A stretch of 64,000 nucleotides of DNA from Peterkaempfera podocarpi (GTDB lineage Bacteria > Actinomycetota > Actinomycetes > Streptomycetales > Streptomycetaceae): assembly GCF_042466665.1 (NCBI RefSeq), contig NZ_CP162102.1, positions 5,828,001-5,892,000 of the forward strand. Direction: 5' to 3'. Of this stretch, positions 16,767 through 24,967 are shown one piece after another (position 1 is the stretch's first letter; each line of letters starts with the position of its first letter). Made by a program: the position numbers and the translations under genes. The notes beneath the pieces are model-generated. The model ran no database searches. It was not told the DNA's origin and saw only the letters and a program-made list of their open reading frames with translations.

Positions 16767-17825
16767 TCAACCGGTGATACCGACCTGGGCCCATCCCTTG
16801 GCGACCGCGGCTGTCTCCGGGCCCTCGCGGTAGCGGGCGAGCGCGGCAGCCGAGGTGGCGGCGGCGAAGGCGGCGAAGTCCGCGTCCGGCCGCAGCGTCC
16901 CGCCGGTGAGGGTGTCGTACCAGATCTGCCCGGCCCGCTCCCAGGCGAAGCCGCCCAGTTCGGCCGCCACCAGGTAGAAGGCGCGGTTGGGGATGCCGGA
17001 GTTGATGTGCACCCCGCCGTTGTCCTCGGTGGTCTGCACATAGCCGTCCATGGAGGCCGGCTGCGGGTCCTTGCCCAGCACCTCGTCGTCGTACGCGGTG
17101 CCGGGCTCCCGCATGGACCGCAGCGCCACCCCGTGCACCCTCGGCGCCAGCAGCCCCGCACCGATCAGCCAGTCGGCCTGGTTGGCGGTCTGCTGCAGCG
17201 CGTACTGCTTGACCAGGCAGCCGAAGACATCGGAGACCGACTCATTGAGGGCTCCCGACTGGTCCTGGTAGTCCAGGCCGGCGGTGTACTGGGTGACCCC
17301 GTGGGTGAGCTCATGGCCGATGACGTCGACACAGGCGGTGAAGTCGTTGAAGACCTGGCCGTCACCGTCGCCGAAGACCATCCGCTCGCCGTTCCAGAAG
17401 GCGTTGTCGTAGTCGTGCCCGTAGTGGACGGTGGCGTCCAGCGGCAGTCCGGCGTCGTCGATCGAGCGGCGGCCGTAGACCTCCCGGTAGAGGGCGAAGG
17501 TGGCGCCCAGGCCGTCGTAGGCGCGGTTGACCGAGCCGTCCTTCACTGCGCCGCCGCCCTCGCGGCGCACCACGCGGCCGGGGAGGGTCTCGGTGTGGCG
17601 GGTGTCGCAGACGGTGCGCTCGGGGTGGTCCCCGGCGTCTTCGGTGAGCGGCGGCAGGACGGTGCGTGGTGCCAGCAGCCGGTTCTCCCGGTGCCGGGCG
17701 TCGAGGGCGAGGGCGCGCCGGGCGGCCTCCCGCACCGGGGCGTCTCCGGCCTCGGCGAGCCGGTCCAGGATGTGCGGCGGCACGATGGTGCAGTGGCAGG
17801 CGTGTCCGCGGGCTGAGGAATCCAT
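16767..17825 (-). CDS. M4 family metalloprotease (protealysin-like)
   Basis: 352 residues. Thermolysin-fold zinc endopeptidase with the zinc motif HELTH at 171-175 and the third ligand Glu195 in NESVSD. Substrate-binding landmarks DNGGVHINSGIPN and YDDEVLGKDPQP follow. The N-terminal 45 residues form the short protealysin-type propeptide with HCTIVPPHILDRLAE, ending in PPHI-L; there is no signal peptide and no long FTP propeptide. This short-propeptide, leaderless-export type is known to act inside or be released from the cell, and is paired with emfourin. I chose ATG 17825 because MDSSARGHACHCTIVPPH matches the usual N-terminus; the frame extends 30 codons further up. Confidence 0.9.
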   Translation of the reverse strand: MDSSARGHACHCTIVPPHILDRLAEAGDAPVREAARRALALDARHRENRLLAPRTVLPPLTEDAGDHPERTVCDTRHTETLPGRVVRREGGGAVKDGSVNRAYDGLGATFALYREVYGRRSIDDAGLPLDATVHYGHDYDNAFWNGERMVFGDGDGQVFNDFTACVDVIGHELTHGVTQYTAGLDYQDQSGALNESVSDVFGCLVKQYALQQTANQADWLIGAGLLAPRVHGVALRSMREPGTAYDDEVLGKDPQPASMDGYVQTTEDNGGVHINSGIPNRAFYLVAAELGGFAWERAGQIWYDTLTGGTLRPDADFAAFAAATSAAALARYREGPETAAVAKGWAQVGITG

Positions 17826-17967
17826 GCGCTCAGAGTGGCCCAACGGTGACGCTTTGTCATGAAGTCCCGCCGGTATTCGCCCGGCCCGGTGCCGAGGGAT
17901 CGTTTCGGCGGTCACCTGCGGTGTCTCACGGTGCGGAACGCGCCTGCGGTGCCGGCGGTGGCTGGGT

Positions 17968-18154
17968 TACTCTGGGCGGCATCATGCGTTACGGGCTGCT
18001 TCTTCTTAGCTGCCGCGGCGAGGGCCTGTAGATCACAGAGGCCGGCTCCCTTGCCGCGGGGACTGGTGCTGTGCGCGTATTGCCGCCGCAGTCGTCGGCC
18101 GTCGGGTGACTCCACCCCCGACCAGCCCACCGCAAAGAGGAGCAGAGAACCGTC
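17968..18154 (+). promoter_or_regulatory. Leucine attenuator region upstream of leuA
   Basis: A -10-like TACTCT lies at 17968-17973. The leader peptide gene begins at 17984. Downstream of it a hairpin with arms GTCGGG (18101-18106) and CCCGAC (18117-18122), extended by a TG/CA pair, lies about 30 nt before the leuA start. Leader-peptide control of leuA is established for actinobacteria; the specific competing structures here are inferred and were not folded. Confidence 0.7.
17984..18031 (+). CDS. leuL: leuA leader peptide
   Basis: A 15-codon frame encoding MRYGLLLLSCRGEGL. Four leucine codons in a row (CTG CTT CTT CTT) and a fifth before the stop make translation depend on charged leucyl-tRNA. 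CTT is rare in this genome, which increases sensitivity to leucine shortage. The LLLLSCRG core is the form of leuA leader that I know from Streptomyces. Position 124 nt upstream of leuA and the lack of any other role support attenuation control. It starts about 10 nt after the -10 element and has no strong Shine-Dalgarno sequence. Confidence 0.8.
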   Translation: MRYGLLLLSCRGEGL

Positions 18155-19934
18155 ATGACCCAGCCCGACTCCGTCGCCCGCGCCTTCGTGGAGCGTCCCA
18201 CCCCGATCACCGCAGCCACCGTGCGCCAGCAGCCGTCGGCGATGCCGTTCCACCGCTACTCCCAGTTCGAGACCGTGGACCTGCCGGACCGCACCTGGCC
18301 GTCCCGGGTGATCACCCAGGCTCCCCGGTGGCTCTCCACCGACCTGCGGGACGGCAACCAGGCGCTGATCGACCCCATGTCCCCGGCGCGCAAGCGCAAG
18401 ATGTTCGACCTGCTGGTACGCATGGGATACAAGGAGATCGAGGTCGGCTTCCCCTCGTCCGGCCAGACCGACTTCGACTTCGTGCGCTCACTGGTCGAGG
18501 AGGACGATCCCGGAGGACGTCACCATCTCGGTGCTGACCCAGGCCCGCGAGGAACTGATCGAGCGCACCGTGGAGTCGCTGCGCGGCACGCCCCGGGCCA
18601 CCGTGCACCTGTACAACGCGACCGCGCCGATGTTCCGCAGGGTGGTCTTCAACGCCAGCCGCGAGCAGATCAAGCAGATCGCGGTGGACGGCACCCGGCT
18701 GGTGATGGAGTACGCCGAGAAGATCCTGGGTGAGGAGACGGTCTTCGGCTACGAGTACTCCCCGGAGATCTTCATCGACACCGAGCTGGACTACGCGCTG
18801 GAGGTCTGCGAGGCGGTCATGGACGTCTGGCAGCCCGGCGAGGGCCGCGAGATCATCCTCAACCTGCCCACCACGGTGGAGCGCTCCACCCCCAACATCT
18901 ACGCCGACCGCATCGAGTGGATGTCCCGCAACCTGAGCCGCCGCGAGTACATCTGCCTGTCCTCGCACCCGCACAACGACCGCGGCACCGGAGTGGCCTC
19001 CGCCGAGCTGGCCATGATGGCCGGCGCCGACCGGGTCGAGGGCTGCCTGTTCGGCCAGGGCGAGCGCACCGGCAACCTGGACCTGGTCAACGTCGGCCTG
19101 AACCTCTTCTCCCAGGGTGTCGACCCGCAGATCGACTTCTCCGACATCGACGAGATCCGCCGCACCGCCGAGTACTGCAACCAGATGCCGGTGCCCGAGC
19201 GCCACCCCTACGCCGGCGACCTGGTGTACACCTCCTTCTCCGGTTCCCACCAGGACGCCATCAAGAAGGGCTTCGACGCGCTGGAGGCCGCCGCGGCCGA
19301 GGCCGGCCACAGCGTGGACCAGCACCCGTGGGGCGTCCCCTATCTGCCCATCGACCCCAAGGACGTGGGCCGCTCCTACGAGGCGGTCATCCGGGTCAAC
19401 AGCCAGTCCGGCAAGGGCGGCGTCGCCTACGTCCTGAAGAACGACCACAAGCTGGACCTGCCGCGCCGGATGCAGATCGAGTTCTCGCGGATCATCCAGG
19501 CCAAGACCGACTCCGAGGGCGGCGAGGTCACCCCGTCCCAGATCTGGGCCGTCTTCGAGGACGAGTACCTGCCCGTCCCGGGCGCGGCCTGGGGCCGCAT
19601 CTCGCTGCGCACCGCTCAGAAGCTGGCCACCACCGACGGCCGTGACGCGCTCACCGCCGAGGCGGTCGTCGACGGCGTGGAGACCACCCTGAGCGGTTCC
19701 GGAAACGGTCCGGTCTCGGCCTTCGTGGACGCCCTGGCCGGGATCGGCGTGGACGTACGGGTGCTGGACTACGCCGAGCACGCGCTGAGCGAGGGCGGCG
19801 ACGCCCAGGCCGCCGCCTATGTGGAGTGCGCCGTCGACGGACGGGTGCTGTGGGGCGTCGGAATGGACTCCAACACCGTGCGTGCCTCGCTCAAGGCCAT
19901 CGTGAGCGCCGTCAACCGGGCGCAGCGCGACTGA
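18155..19934 (+). CDS. leuA: 2-isopropylmalate synthase (frame interrupted)
   Basis: First committed enzyme of leucine synthesis, condensing acetyl-CoA with 2-oxoisovalerate. The N-terminal frame carries WLSTDLRDGNQALIDPM and GFPSSGQTDFDFVRSLVEED. Near 18503-18510 the frame shifts, and PEDVTISVLTQAREELIERT continues to the stop. The metal-binding SSHPHNDRGTG motif and the C-terminal regulatory domain (VDGVETTLSGSGNGPVSAFVDAL) are intact. Restoring two bases (GACGATCCC to the usual GAC-GCG-ATC-CCG) gives 593 residues, near the Streptomyces LeuA length. The ATG at 18155 follows GAGGAGCAGAG. I regard the shift as a consensus error, since otherwise the cell would be a leucine auxotroph. Confidence 0.93.
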
Positions 19935-19949
19935 CCCTGAAGCATCACT

Positions 19950-19983
19950 TCTGCGCCGCCGGGGCCGTCCCCGGCGGCGCAGA
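19950..19983 (+). terminator. Hairpin terminator after leuA
   Basis: A perfect 15-bp stem (19950-19964 with 19969-19983) closed by a CCGT tetraloop lies 15 bp after the leuA stop codon. No T tract follows. Confidence 0.85.
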
Positions 19984-20167
19984 TGTGTCCTGCGCCACAC
20001 TTTTTCGGTCCGACCACCGTCCGGGGTACTGACAGGGCCTCACTCGCGTGGCAGCATCGATCCAACCGACACCGGGGTCGGTGGGACGCCCCTGAAGAGT
20101 GCTCGGTTGCGTGACCTCGCCCGTGGGTTTCGGGCAGGGCCGTCGGCTGTGACAGGGGAGTGCGCCT

Positions 20168-20859
20168 GTGACGCGTCTGTGGGGTGTCCGCCCGTCGTGG
20201 CGGACGGAGGTCCTGGGTGAGTTCTTCTGCCCCGGCTGCGGTGGGGACCGCAATTACCGGCGGCAACAGGGCCGCCGCTGGCTTCGGGTGCTGGGCGCGC
20301 CCGTACTGCCCATGGGCCTGGTCGGCACCAGTGTGCAGTGCACCGCGTGCCGCAGCCGCTACGCCGCCTCCGCGCTGGAGCGGCCCACCTGCACCAAGCT
20401 CTCCGGCATGCTCCGCGACGCGCAGTACACCATCGCGCTGGCCGTGCTGGCCGCCGGCGGCACCGGAAACCGCCTCACCAGGGAGGCCGCCTGCGGGGTG
20501 ACGAGGCAGGCTTCGAGGACTGCGGGGAGGCCCAGGTGCTGGCCGCCCTCGCGGCGCTCTCCGGCATCGGCTCCGCCGACCCCGCACCGGGCGGCGACAG
20601 CCCGCTGGACGAGGTGTACGGCGGGATCGGCAGCGGCCTGGCCATCGAACTGCATGCCGCGCTGGAGCCGCTGGCCCCGCATCTGGCTCCGCAGGGCCTG
20701 GAGCGGCTGCTGCTGCAGGGCGCCTGGATCGCGCTGGCCGACGGCCCCTACCGCCCCGCCGAGCGGGACGCCCTGGCGGCCGTCGGGCACTGCCTGGCAC
20801 TCGCGTCGGACCAGATCGACGAACTGCTGACCGTCGCCGCCCGGACCCCGCACCCCTAG
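20168..20859 (+). CDS. TerB-like tellurite resistance family protein with N-terminal zinc ribbon, frame interrupted
   Basis: The protein starts with a zinc-ribbon-like region (FFCPGCGGDRNYRR and VQCTACRSRYAAS). It continues in a helical TerB-like domain (LSGMLRDAQYTIALAVLAAGG), breaks near 20495-20503, and goes on in the -1 frame with GDEAGFEDCGEAQVLAALAAL through DGPYRPAERDALAAVGHCL to the stop. Extending the GGGG run near 20498 by one base restores a 230-residue protein. TerB-like proteins bind divalent metals at acidic residues; a direct role in tellurite resistance is unproven. The start is GTG 20168, with GGGGAG 8 bp upstream. Streptomyces genomes keep this gene between leuA and recO. 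Confidence 0.75.
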
Positions 20860-21065
20860 GGGTCCGTGACTCAGGTCACCAGGTGCACAGGACGGGCCCG
20901 CGTCCCCCTCCCGGGCCTGCCCGGTCCCGCACCGGCGCGGGCGCCCGCCCAGCGGCCTGCGGCGCCCCCGGTGCGGGACTCAGGGACTCCGGCCCCGGGC
21001 GTCCCGCGCGGGGCCGTCCCGCACCGTACCGACGCAGGCCCGTGCGGGGCCGCCGCGGGATGCGG

Positions 21066-21110
21066 GAGAATGGCCTCATGCCGGACAACCTCCCCGCCGC
21101 CACCGGATGA
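21066..21110 (+). CDS. 10-codon leader frame overlapping the recO start
   Basis: GAGAAT (21066-21071) is followed by 6 nt and then an ATG at 21078 that opens a frame encoding MPDNLPAATG. Its TGA overlaps the recO ATG as ATGA at 21107-21110. The sequence therefore suggests that a leaderless transcript begins at this tiny frame and that recO is translated by coupling. It could equally be a chance frame, with ribosomes starting at recO independently. No Shine-Dalgarno sequence is visible before either start except CACCGGA. Confidence 0.35.
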   Translation, partial: ENGLMPDNLPAATG

Positions 21111-21853
21111 GCCTCTACCGGGACGACGGCATCGTGCTGCGCACCCAGAAGCTGGGCGAGGCAGACCGCATCATCACGCTGCTCACCCGCCACCACGGGC
21201 GGGTCCGCTCGGTCGCCCGCGGGGTGCGGCGCACCAAGTCCAAGTTCGGTGCCAGGCTGGAGCCGTTCTCCCACGTCGATGTGCAGTTCTTCGCCCGCGG
21301 CAGCGATCTGGTGGGGCGCAGCCTGCCGCTCTGCACCCAGGTGGAGACCATCTCCCCGTACGGGGGCCCGATCGTCGCCGACTACGGCCGCTACACCGCC
21401 GGTACGGCCATGCTGGAGACCGCCGAGCGCTTCACCGAGAACGAGGGCGAGCCGGCCGTCCAGCAGTATCTGCTGCTGGTCGGCGCACTGCGGACGCTGG
21501 CTGCCGGCGACCATGAGCCGCATCTGGTGCTGGATGCCTTCCTGCTGCGTTCGCTCGCGGTCAACGGCTACGGCGCGACCTTCGACGACTGCGCCAAGTG
21601 CGGCATGGAGGGGCCGAACCGATTCTTCTCCCTGCAGGCCGGCGGGGTGCTCTGCGGCGACTGCCGTGTGCCCGGCAGTGCCGTACCCTCCCCTGAGACA
21701 CTGGAACTGCTCGGCGCGCTGCTCTCCGGTGACTGGGAGACGGCGGACGCCTGTGAGCCGCGGTTCTGCCGCGAGGGCAGCGGCCTGGTCGCCGCCTATC
21801 TGCAGTGGCACCTGGAGCGGGGCCTCCGTTCCCTGAGATACGTGGAGAAGTAG
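21107..21853 (+). CDS. recO: DNA repair protein RecO
   Basis: 248 residues. RecO anneals single strands and loads RecA through RecF-pathway partners. The N-terminal OB fold starts MSLYRDDGIVLRTQKLGEAD and carries RRTKSKFGARLEPF. The C-terminal part has a zinc site, CAKCGM and CGDCRVPG, as in most actinobacterial RecO proteins. The gene continues to RSLRYVEK just before uppS, with a 3-bp gap; recO-uppS is a conserved pair. The start is set by family alignment at MSLYRDD. Confidence 0.93.
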   Translation: MSLYRDDGIVLRTQKLGEADRIITLLTRHHGRVRSVARGVRRTKSKFGARLEPFSHVDVQFFARGSDLVGRSLPLCTQVETISPYGGPIVADYGRYTAGTAMLETAERFTENEGEPAVQQYLLLVGALRTLAAGDHEPHLVLDAFLLRSLAVNGYGATFDDCAKCGMEGPNRFFSLQAGGVLCGDCRVPGSAVPSPETLELLGALLSGDWETADACEPRFCREGSGLVAAYLQWHLERGLRSLRYVEK

Positions 21854-21856
21854 GCG

Positions 21857-22687
21857 ATGGCAGCACGACGGCTCTTCGGTGGCGGGCGGCAGCGACAGTA
21901 TCTGCCGCCCAGCCCGCACCCCAGCGGCGCCCAGCCGCCGAAGATCCCCGGCGAGCTGGTGCCGGGCCACGTCGCCATCGTGATGGACGGCAACGGCCGC
22001 TGGGCCAAGGAGCGCGGACTGCCCCGCACCGAGGGCCACAAGGTCGGCGAGGCCGTGGTGCTGGACGTCCTGAAGGGCTGCATCGAGCTCGGCGTGAAGA
22101 ACCTCTCGCTGTACGCCTTCTCCACCGAGAACTGGAAGCGGTCGCCCGAGGAGGTGCGCTTCCTGATGAACTTCAACCGCGATGTCATCCACCGCCGCCG
22201 CGACGAGATGGACGCCATGGGCGTCCGGGTGCGCTGGGCCGGGCGGATGCCCAAGCTGTGGAAGAGCGTGGTGCAGGAGCTCCAGGTCGCCGAGGAGATG
22301 ACCAGGGAGAACGACCTGGTCACCCTGTACATGTGCGTCAACTACGGCGGGCGCGCCGAGATCGCCGACGCCGCGGCGGCGCTGGCGGCGGATGTGGCCG
22401 CGGGCAGGCTGGACCCGGAGAAGGTCAATGAGAAGACCTTCGCCCGCTACCTCTACCACCGCGACATGCCGGACGTGGACCTCTTCCTGCGCCCCAGCGG
22501 TGAGCAGCGGACCTCCAACTTCCTGCTCTGGCAGTCGGCCTACGCCGAGTTCGTCTTCCAGGACGTCCTCTGGCCGGACTTCGACCGCCGCGACCTGTGG
22601 CGGGCCTGTGAGCAGTACGCGATGCGCGACCGCCGCTTCGGCGGAGCCATCCCCAATGACCTGCCCACCCAGACGCAACAGCACTGA
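21857..22687 (+). CDS. uppS: Isoprenyl transferase (undecaprenyl/polyprenyl diphosphate synthase)
   Basis: 276 residues. The enzyme adds isopentenyl units in cis configuration to make the lipid carrier for cell-wall synthesis. The catalytic Asp lies in HVAIVMDGNGRWAKERG, followed by GHKVGE, the SLYAFSTENWKR region, and the C-terminal DLFLRPSGEQRTSNFLLWQ and YAEFVF motifs, all standard for the UppS family. The first 35 residues are a poorly conserved Gly/Pro-rich extension common in Streptomyces. Start ATG 21857 lies 3 bp after the recO stop, so translation is coupled. Confidence 0.95.
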   Translation: MAARRLFGGGRQRQYLPPSPHPSGAQPPKIPGELVPGHVAIVMDGNGRWAKERGLPRTEGHKVGEAVVLDVLKGCIELGVKNLSLYAFSTENWKRSPEEVRFLMNFNRDVIHRRRDEMDAMGVRVRWAGRMPKLWKSVVQELQVAEEMTRENDLVTLYMCVNYGGRAEIADAAAALAADVAAGRLDPEKVNEKTFARYLYHRDMPDVDLFLRPSGEQRTSNFLLWQSAYAEFVFQDVLWPDFDRRDLWRACEQYAMRDRRFGGAIPNDLPTQTQQH

Positions 22688-22700
22688 GGCCGCGGATACC

Positions 22701-22738
22701 GAAGGGGCCCGGGAGGCGACCGCCTCCCGGGCCCCTTC
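22701..22738. terminator. Bidirectional hairpin terminator between uppS and zur
   Basis: An inverted repeat with two perfect 18-nt arms (22701-22718 and 22721-22738) lies between the convergent stops of uppS and zur. The arms are separated by two bases, so the innermost pairs will open to form the loop. It can serve both strands. Confidence 0.88.
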
Positions 22739-22749
22739 CGTGCACCGGA

Positions 22750-23157
22750 CTACGGGTTGACGCAGTCCGCGCAGGTACCGAAGATCTCCAGGGTGTGCGC
22801 GATGTCCGAGAAGCCGTGCTCCGCCGCCACCGCGTCCGCCCAGCGCTCCACCGCGGGTCCCTCGACCTCCACCGTGCGACCGCAGCCGCGGCACACCAGA
22901 TGGTGGTGGTGCCCGCTGCTGCACCGCCGGTAGACGGCCTCGCCGTCGGCGGTGCGCAGCACGTCCACCTCGCCCGAGTCGGCGAGCGACTGCAGGGTGC
23001 GGTAGACGGTGGTGAGGCCCACCGAGTCGCCCTTGTGCTTCAGCAGGTCGTGGAGTTCCTGGGCGCTGCGGAAGTCCTGGATCTCGTCAAGGGCGGCGGA
23101 CACGGCGGCGCGCTGCCGGGTCGACCGGGCACGCGGCGACGGGCTGGCGGTGGTCAC
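22750..23157 (-). CDS. zur: Zinc uptake regulator Zur (Fur family)
   Basis: 135 residues. Fur-family repressor with an N-terminal winged helix (STRQRAAVSAAL, then VGLTTVYRTLQSLADSGEVD) and a C-terminal dimerisation domain. The metal ligands are visible in the HHHH cluster, and the structural zinc site is formed by CRGC and CADC. I assign Zur rather than Fur because the gene sits at the end of the znuA-znuC-znuB operon. The GTG at 23157 is chosen over an upstream ATG because AAGGAGG lies about 7 nt before it. It is 35 bp after the znuB stop. Confidence 0.92.
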   Translation of the reverse strand: MTTASPSPRARSTRQRAAVSAALDEIQDFRSAQELHDLLKHKGDSVGLTTVYRTLQSLADSGEVDVLRTADGEAVYRRCSSGHHHHLVCRGCGRTVEVEGPAVERWADAVAAEHGFSDIAHTLEIFGTCADCVNP

Positions 23158-23192
23158 CGTGAGTCCTCCTTGGTCGGGGTTTCTGTCAGGGT

Positions 23193-24143
23193 TCATTGTG
23201 CCAGCGATGTGCCCGGCGTCAGGCGCTGCTCGTCATCCGGGGCGGCGCCCGTGGTGCCGGTTTCACTGCGCGGTGCGGGCAGCAGCAGCTCGCCGGCCGA
23301 GGGGTCCGCCGCGGCGGTACCGGCGCCGTGGCGCCGCCTGGCGAGCGGGACGGCCAGCAGCCCGATCAGACCGAAGAGGACCATGGCCAGCACCACGATG
23401 GTCGGGCCGGGCGGCAGGTCCTGGTAGTACGAGGCCGTGGTGCCGCCCAGCGACACCACCACGCCGATGCCCACGGCCAGCATCTGGGTGGCGGCGAAGG
23501 ACCGGGTGACCTGCTGTGCGGCGGCCACCGGCACCACCATCAGTGCGCTGACCAGCAGCAGTCCGACCACCCGCATGGCCACGGTGACGGTGACGGCCGC
23601 GGTGACGGCGAGCAGCAGATTGAGCAGCCGCACCGGCAGCCCGGTGACCCGGGCGAACTCCTCGTCCTGGCAGACCGCGAAGAGCTGCCGCCGCAGGCCC
23701 ACGGTGATGGCGACGACCAGGACGGCCAGCACCACCACGGTGACGATGTCGCTCGCCGAGACGGTGAGGATGGAGCCCCACAAGTAGGTGGTGAGGTTGG
23801 CCATCGAGCCGTTGGGGGCGAGCTTGATGATCAGCGCGCCGCCGGCCATACCGCCGTAGAACAGCATCGCCAGGGCGATGTCGCCGCGGGTGCGGCCGCG
23901 TTCGCGGATCAGCTCCATCACCACGGCGCCGGCGCCGGCGACCAGGGTGGCCATCCAGACCGGGCTGGTGTTCAGCAGAAAGCCCAGCGAGACACCGGTG
24001 AGGGCGACATGGCCGATGCCGTCGCCCATGATCGCCTGGCCGCGCTGCACCAGATAGAGGCCGACAGCGGGGGCGGTGATCCCGATCAGTACGGCGGCGA
24101 GCAGTGCCCGCTGCATGAAGTCGGTGGTGAGCATCTCGGTCAT
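23193..24143 (-). CDS. znuB: Zinc ABC transporter permease ZnuB
   Basis: 316 residues, an integral membrane protein of the ABC-3 family. The first transmembrane helix (MQRALLAAVLIGITAPAVG) and the conserved QAIMGDGIGHVALTGVSLG loop are the family landmarks; about eight or nine hydrophobic segments follow. The C-terminal 45 residues are a polar tail without a family counterpart. Its ATG overlaps the znuC stop as ATGA, so translation is coupled. The function as a zinc rather than manganese permease is inferred from Zur in the operon and the Zur boxes upstream. Confidence 0.93.
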   Translation of the reverse strand: MTEMLTTDFMQRALLAAVLIGITAPAVGLYLVQRGQAIMGDGIGHVALTGVSLGFLLNTSPVWMATLVAGAGAVVMELIRERGRTRGDIALAMLFYGGMAGGALIIKLAPNGSMANLTTYLWGSILTVSASDIVTVVVLAVLVVAITVGLRRQLFAVCQDEEFARVTGLPVRLLNLLLAVTAAVTVTVAMRVVGLLLVSALMVVPVAAAQQVTRSFAATQMLAVGIGVVVSLGGTTASYYQDLPPGPTIVVLAMVLFGLIGLLAVPLARRRHGAGTAAADPSAGELLLPAPRSETGTTGAAPDDEQRLTPGTSLAQ

Positions 24144-24967
24144 GGCAGCAGCCCCGGGGCGGTCGTACGCGGGCGGTGGTGGTCGTCGGCCGCGTGGGGG
24201 TGGCAGCCCTGCCCGGTCAGAAGATCGGGGTCGTGGCCCGGCAGCGCGTGCTGGCCGGCCGTGGGCGGCTGGGGGTACCCCCGCCCGGAGGGTGGGGGAG
24301 GGCCGTCCTGGGCCACGCAGCCGTCGCGCAGCACCACGGCACGGTCGATCAGCGGCTCCAGCGGGCCGAGTTCATGGAGCACCAGCAGCACGGCGGCGCC
24401 GCGCTCCACCTCCTGCCGCAGGGTCCGGGCCAGCACCTGCTGGCTGGCCAGGTCCACCCCGGCCATCGGCTCGTCCATGATCAGCAGATCGGGCTCGCCC
24501 ACCATGGCGCGGGCGATCAGCACCCGCTGCTGCTGGCCGCCGGAGAGATCGGCCACGCCGTCGGCGGCCCGGTCCAGCATTCCCACCGCGGAGAGCGCCC
24601 GGTCCACGGCCTCGCGGTCGCGGCGGCGCAGCGGCAGCAGTCCGTGCCGGGAGAGCCGCCCGGCGGAGACCACCTCCCGCACACTGGCCGGCACCCCGCT
24701 CGCGGCGGTGGTGCGCTGCGGTACGTAGCCGATGCGGTGCCAGTGGCGGAACCGGGCGTAGGGGGTGCCGAACAGCTCCAGGGTGCCGCGCTGCAGCGGC
24801 ACCGAGCCGACCACGGTGCGTACGGTGGTGGACTTGCCGGAGCCGTTGGCGCCGAGCAGGGCGACCACCTCGCCGGGCTGCACGGTGAGGTCCACGCCGC
24901 GCAGCACCGGGCGGCCGCCCAGGGAGGCGACGGCGCCGCGCAGGGAGATCGCGGTGGCGGTGGTCAT
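24140..24967 (-). CDS. znuC: Zinc ABC transporter ATP-binding protein ZnuC
   Basis: 275 residues. Walker A is GANGSGKST, the signature is LSGGQQQR, and Walker B is LLIMDEPMAGVD, followed by the switch histidine in LVLHE. The start MTTATAISLRG at 24967 overlaps the znuA stop by 4 nt. The C-terminal 45 residues are rich in Pro and His (GQGCHPHAADDHHRPR). Such His-rich tails are seen in several metal transporters, and a metal-binding role here is only a suggestion. Confidence 0.93.
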   Translation of the reverse strand: MTTATAISLRGAVASLGGRPVLRGVDLTVQPGEVVALLGANGSGKSTTVRTVVGSVPLQRGTLELFGTPYARFRHWHRIGYVPQRTTAASGVPASVREVVSAGRLSRHGLLPLRRRDREAVDRALSAVGMLDRAADGVADLSGGQQQRVLIARAMVGEPDLLIMDEPMAGVDLASQQVLARTLRQEVERGAAVLLVLHELGPLEPLIDRAVVLRDGCVAQDGPPPPSGRGYPQPPTAGQHALPGHDPDLLTGQGCHPHAADDHHRPRTTAPGLLP

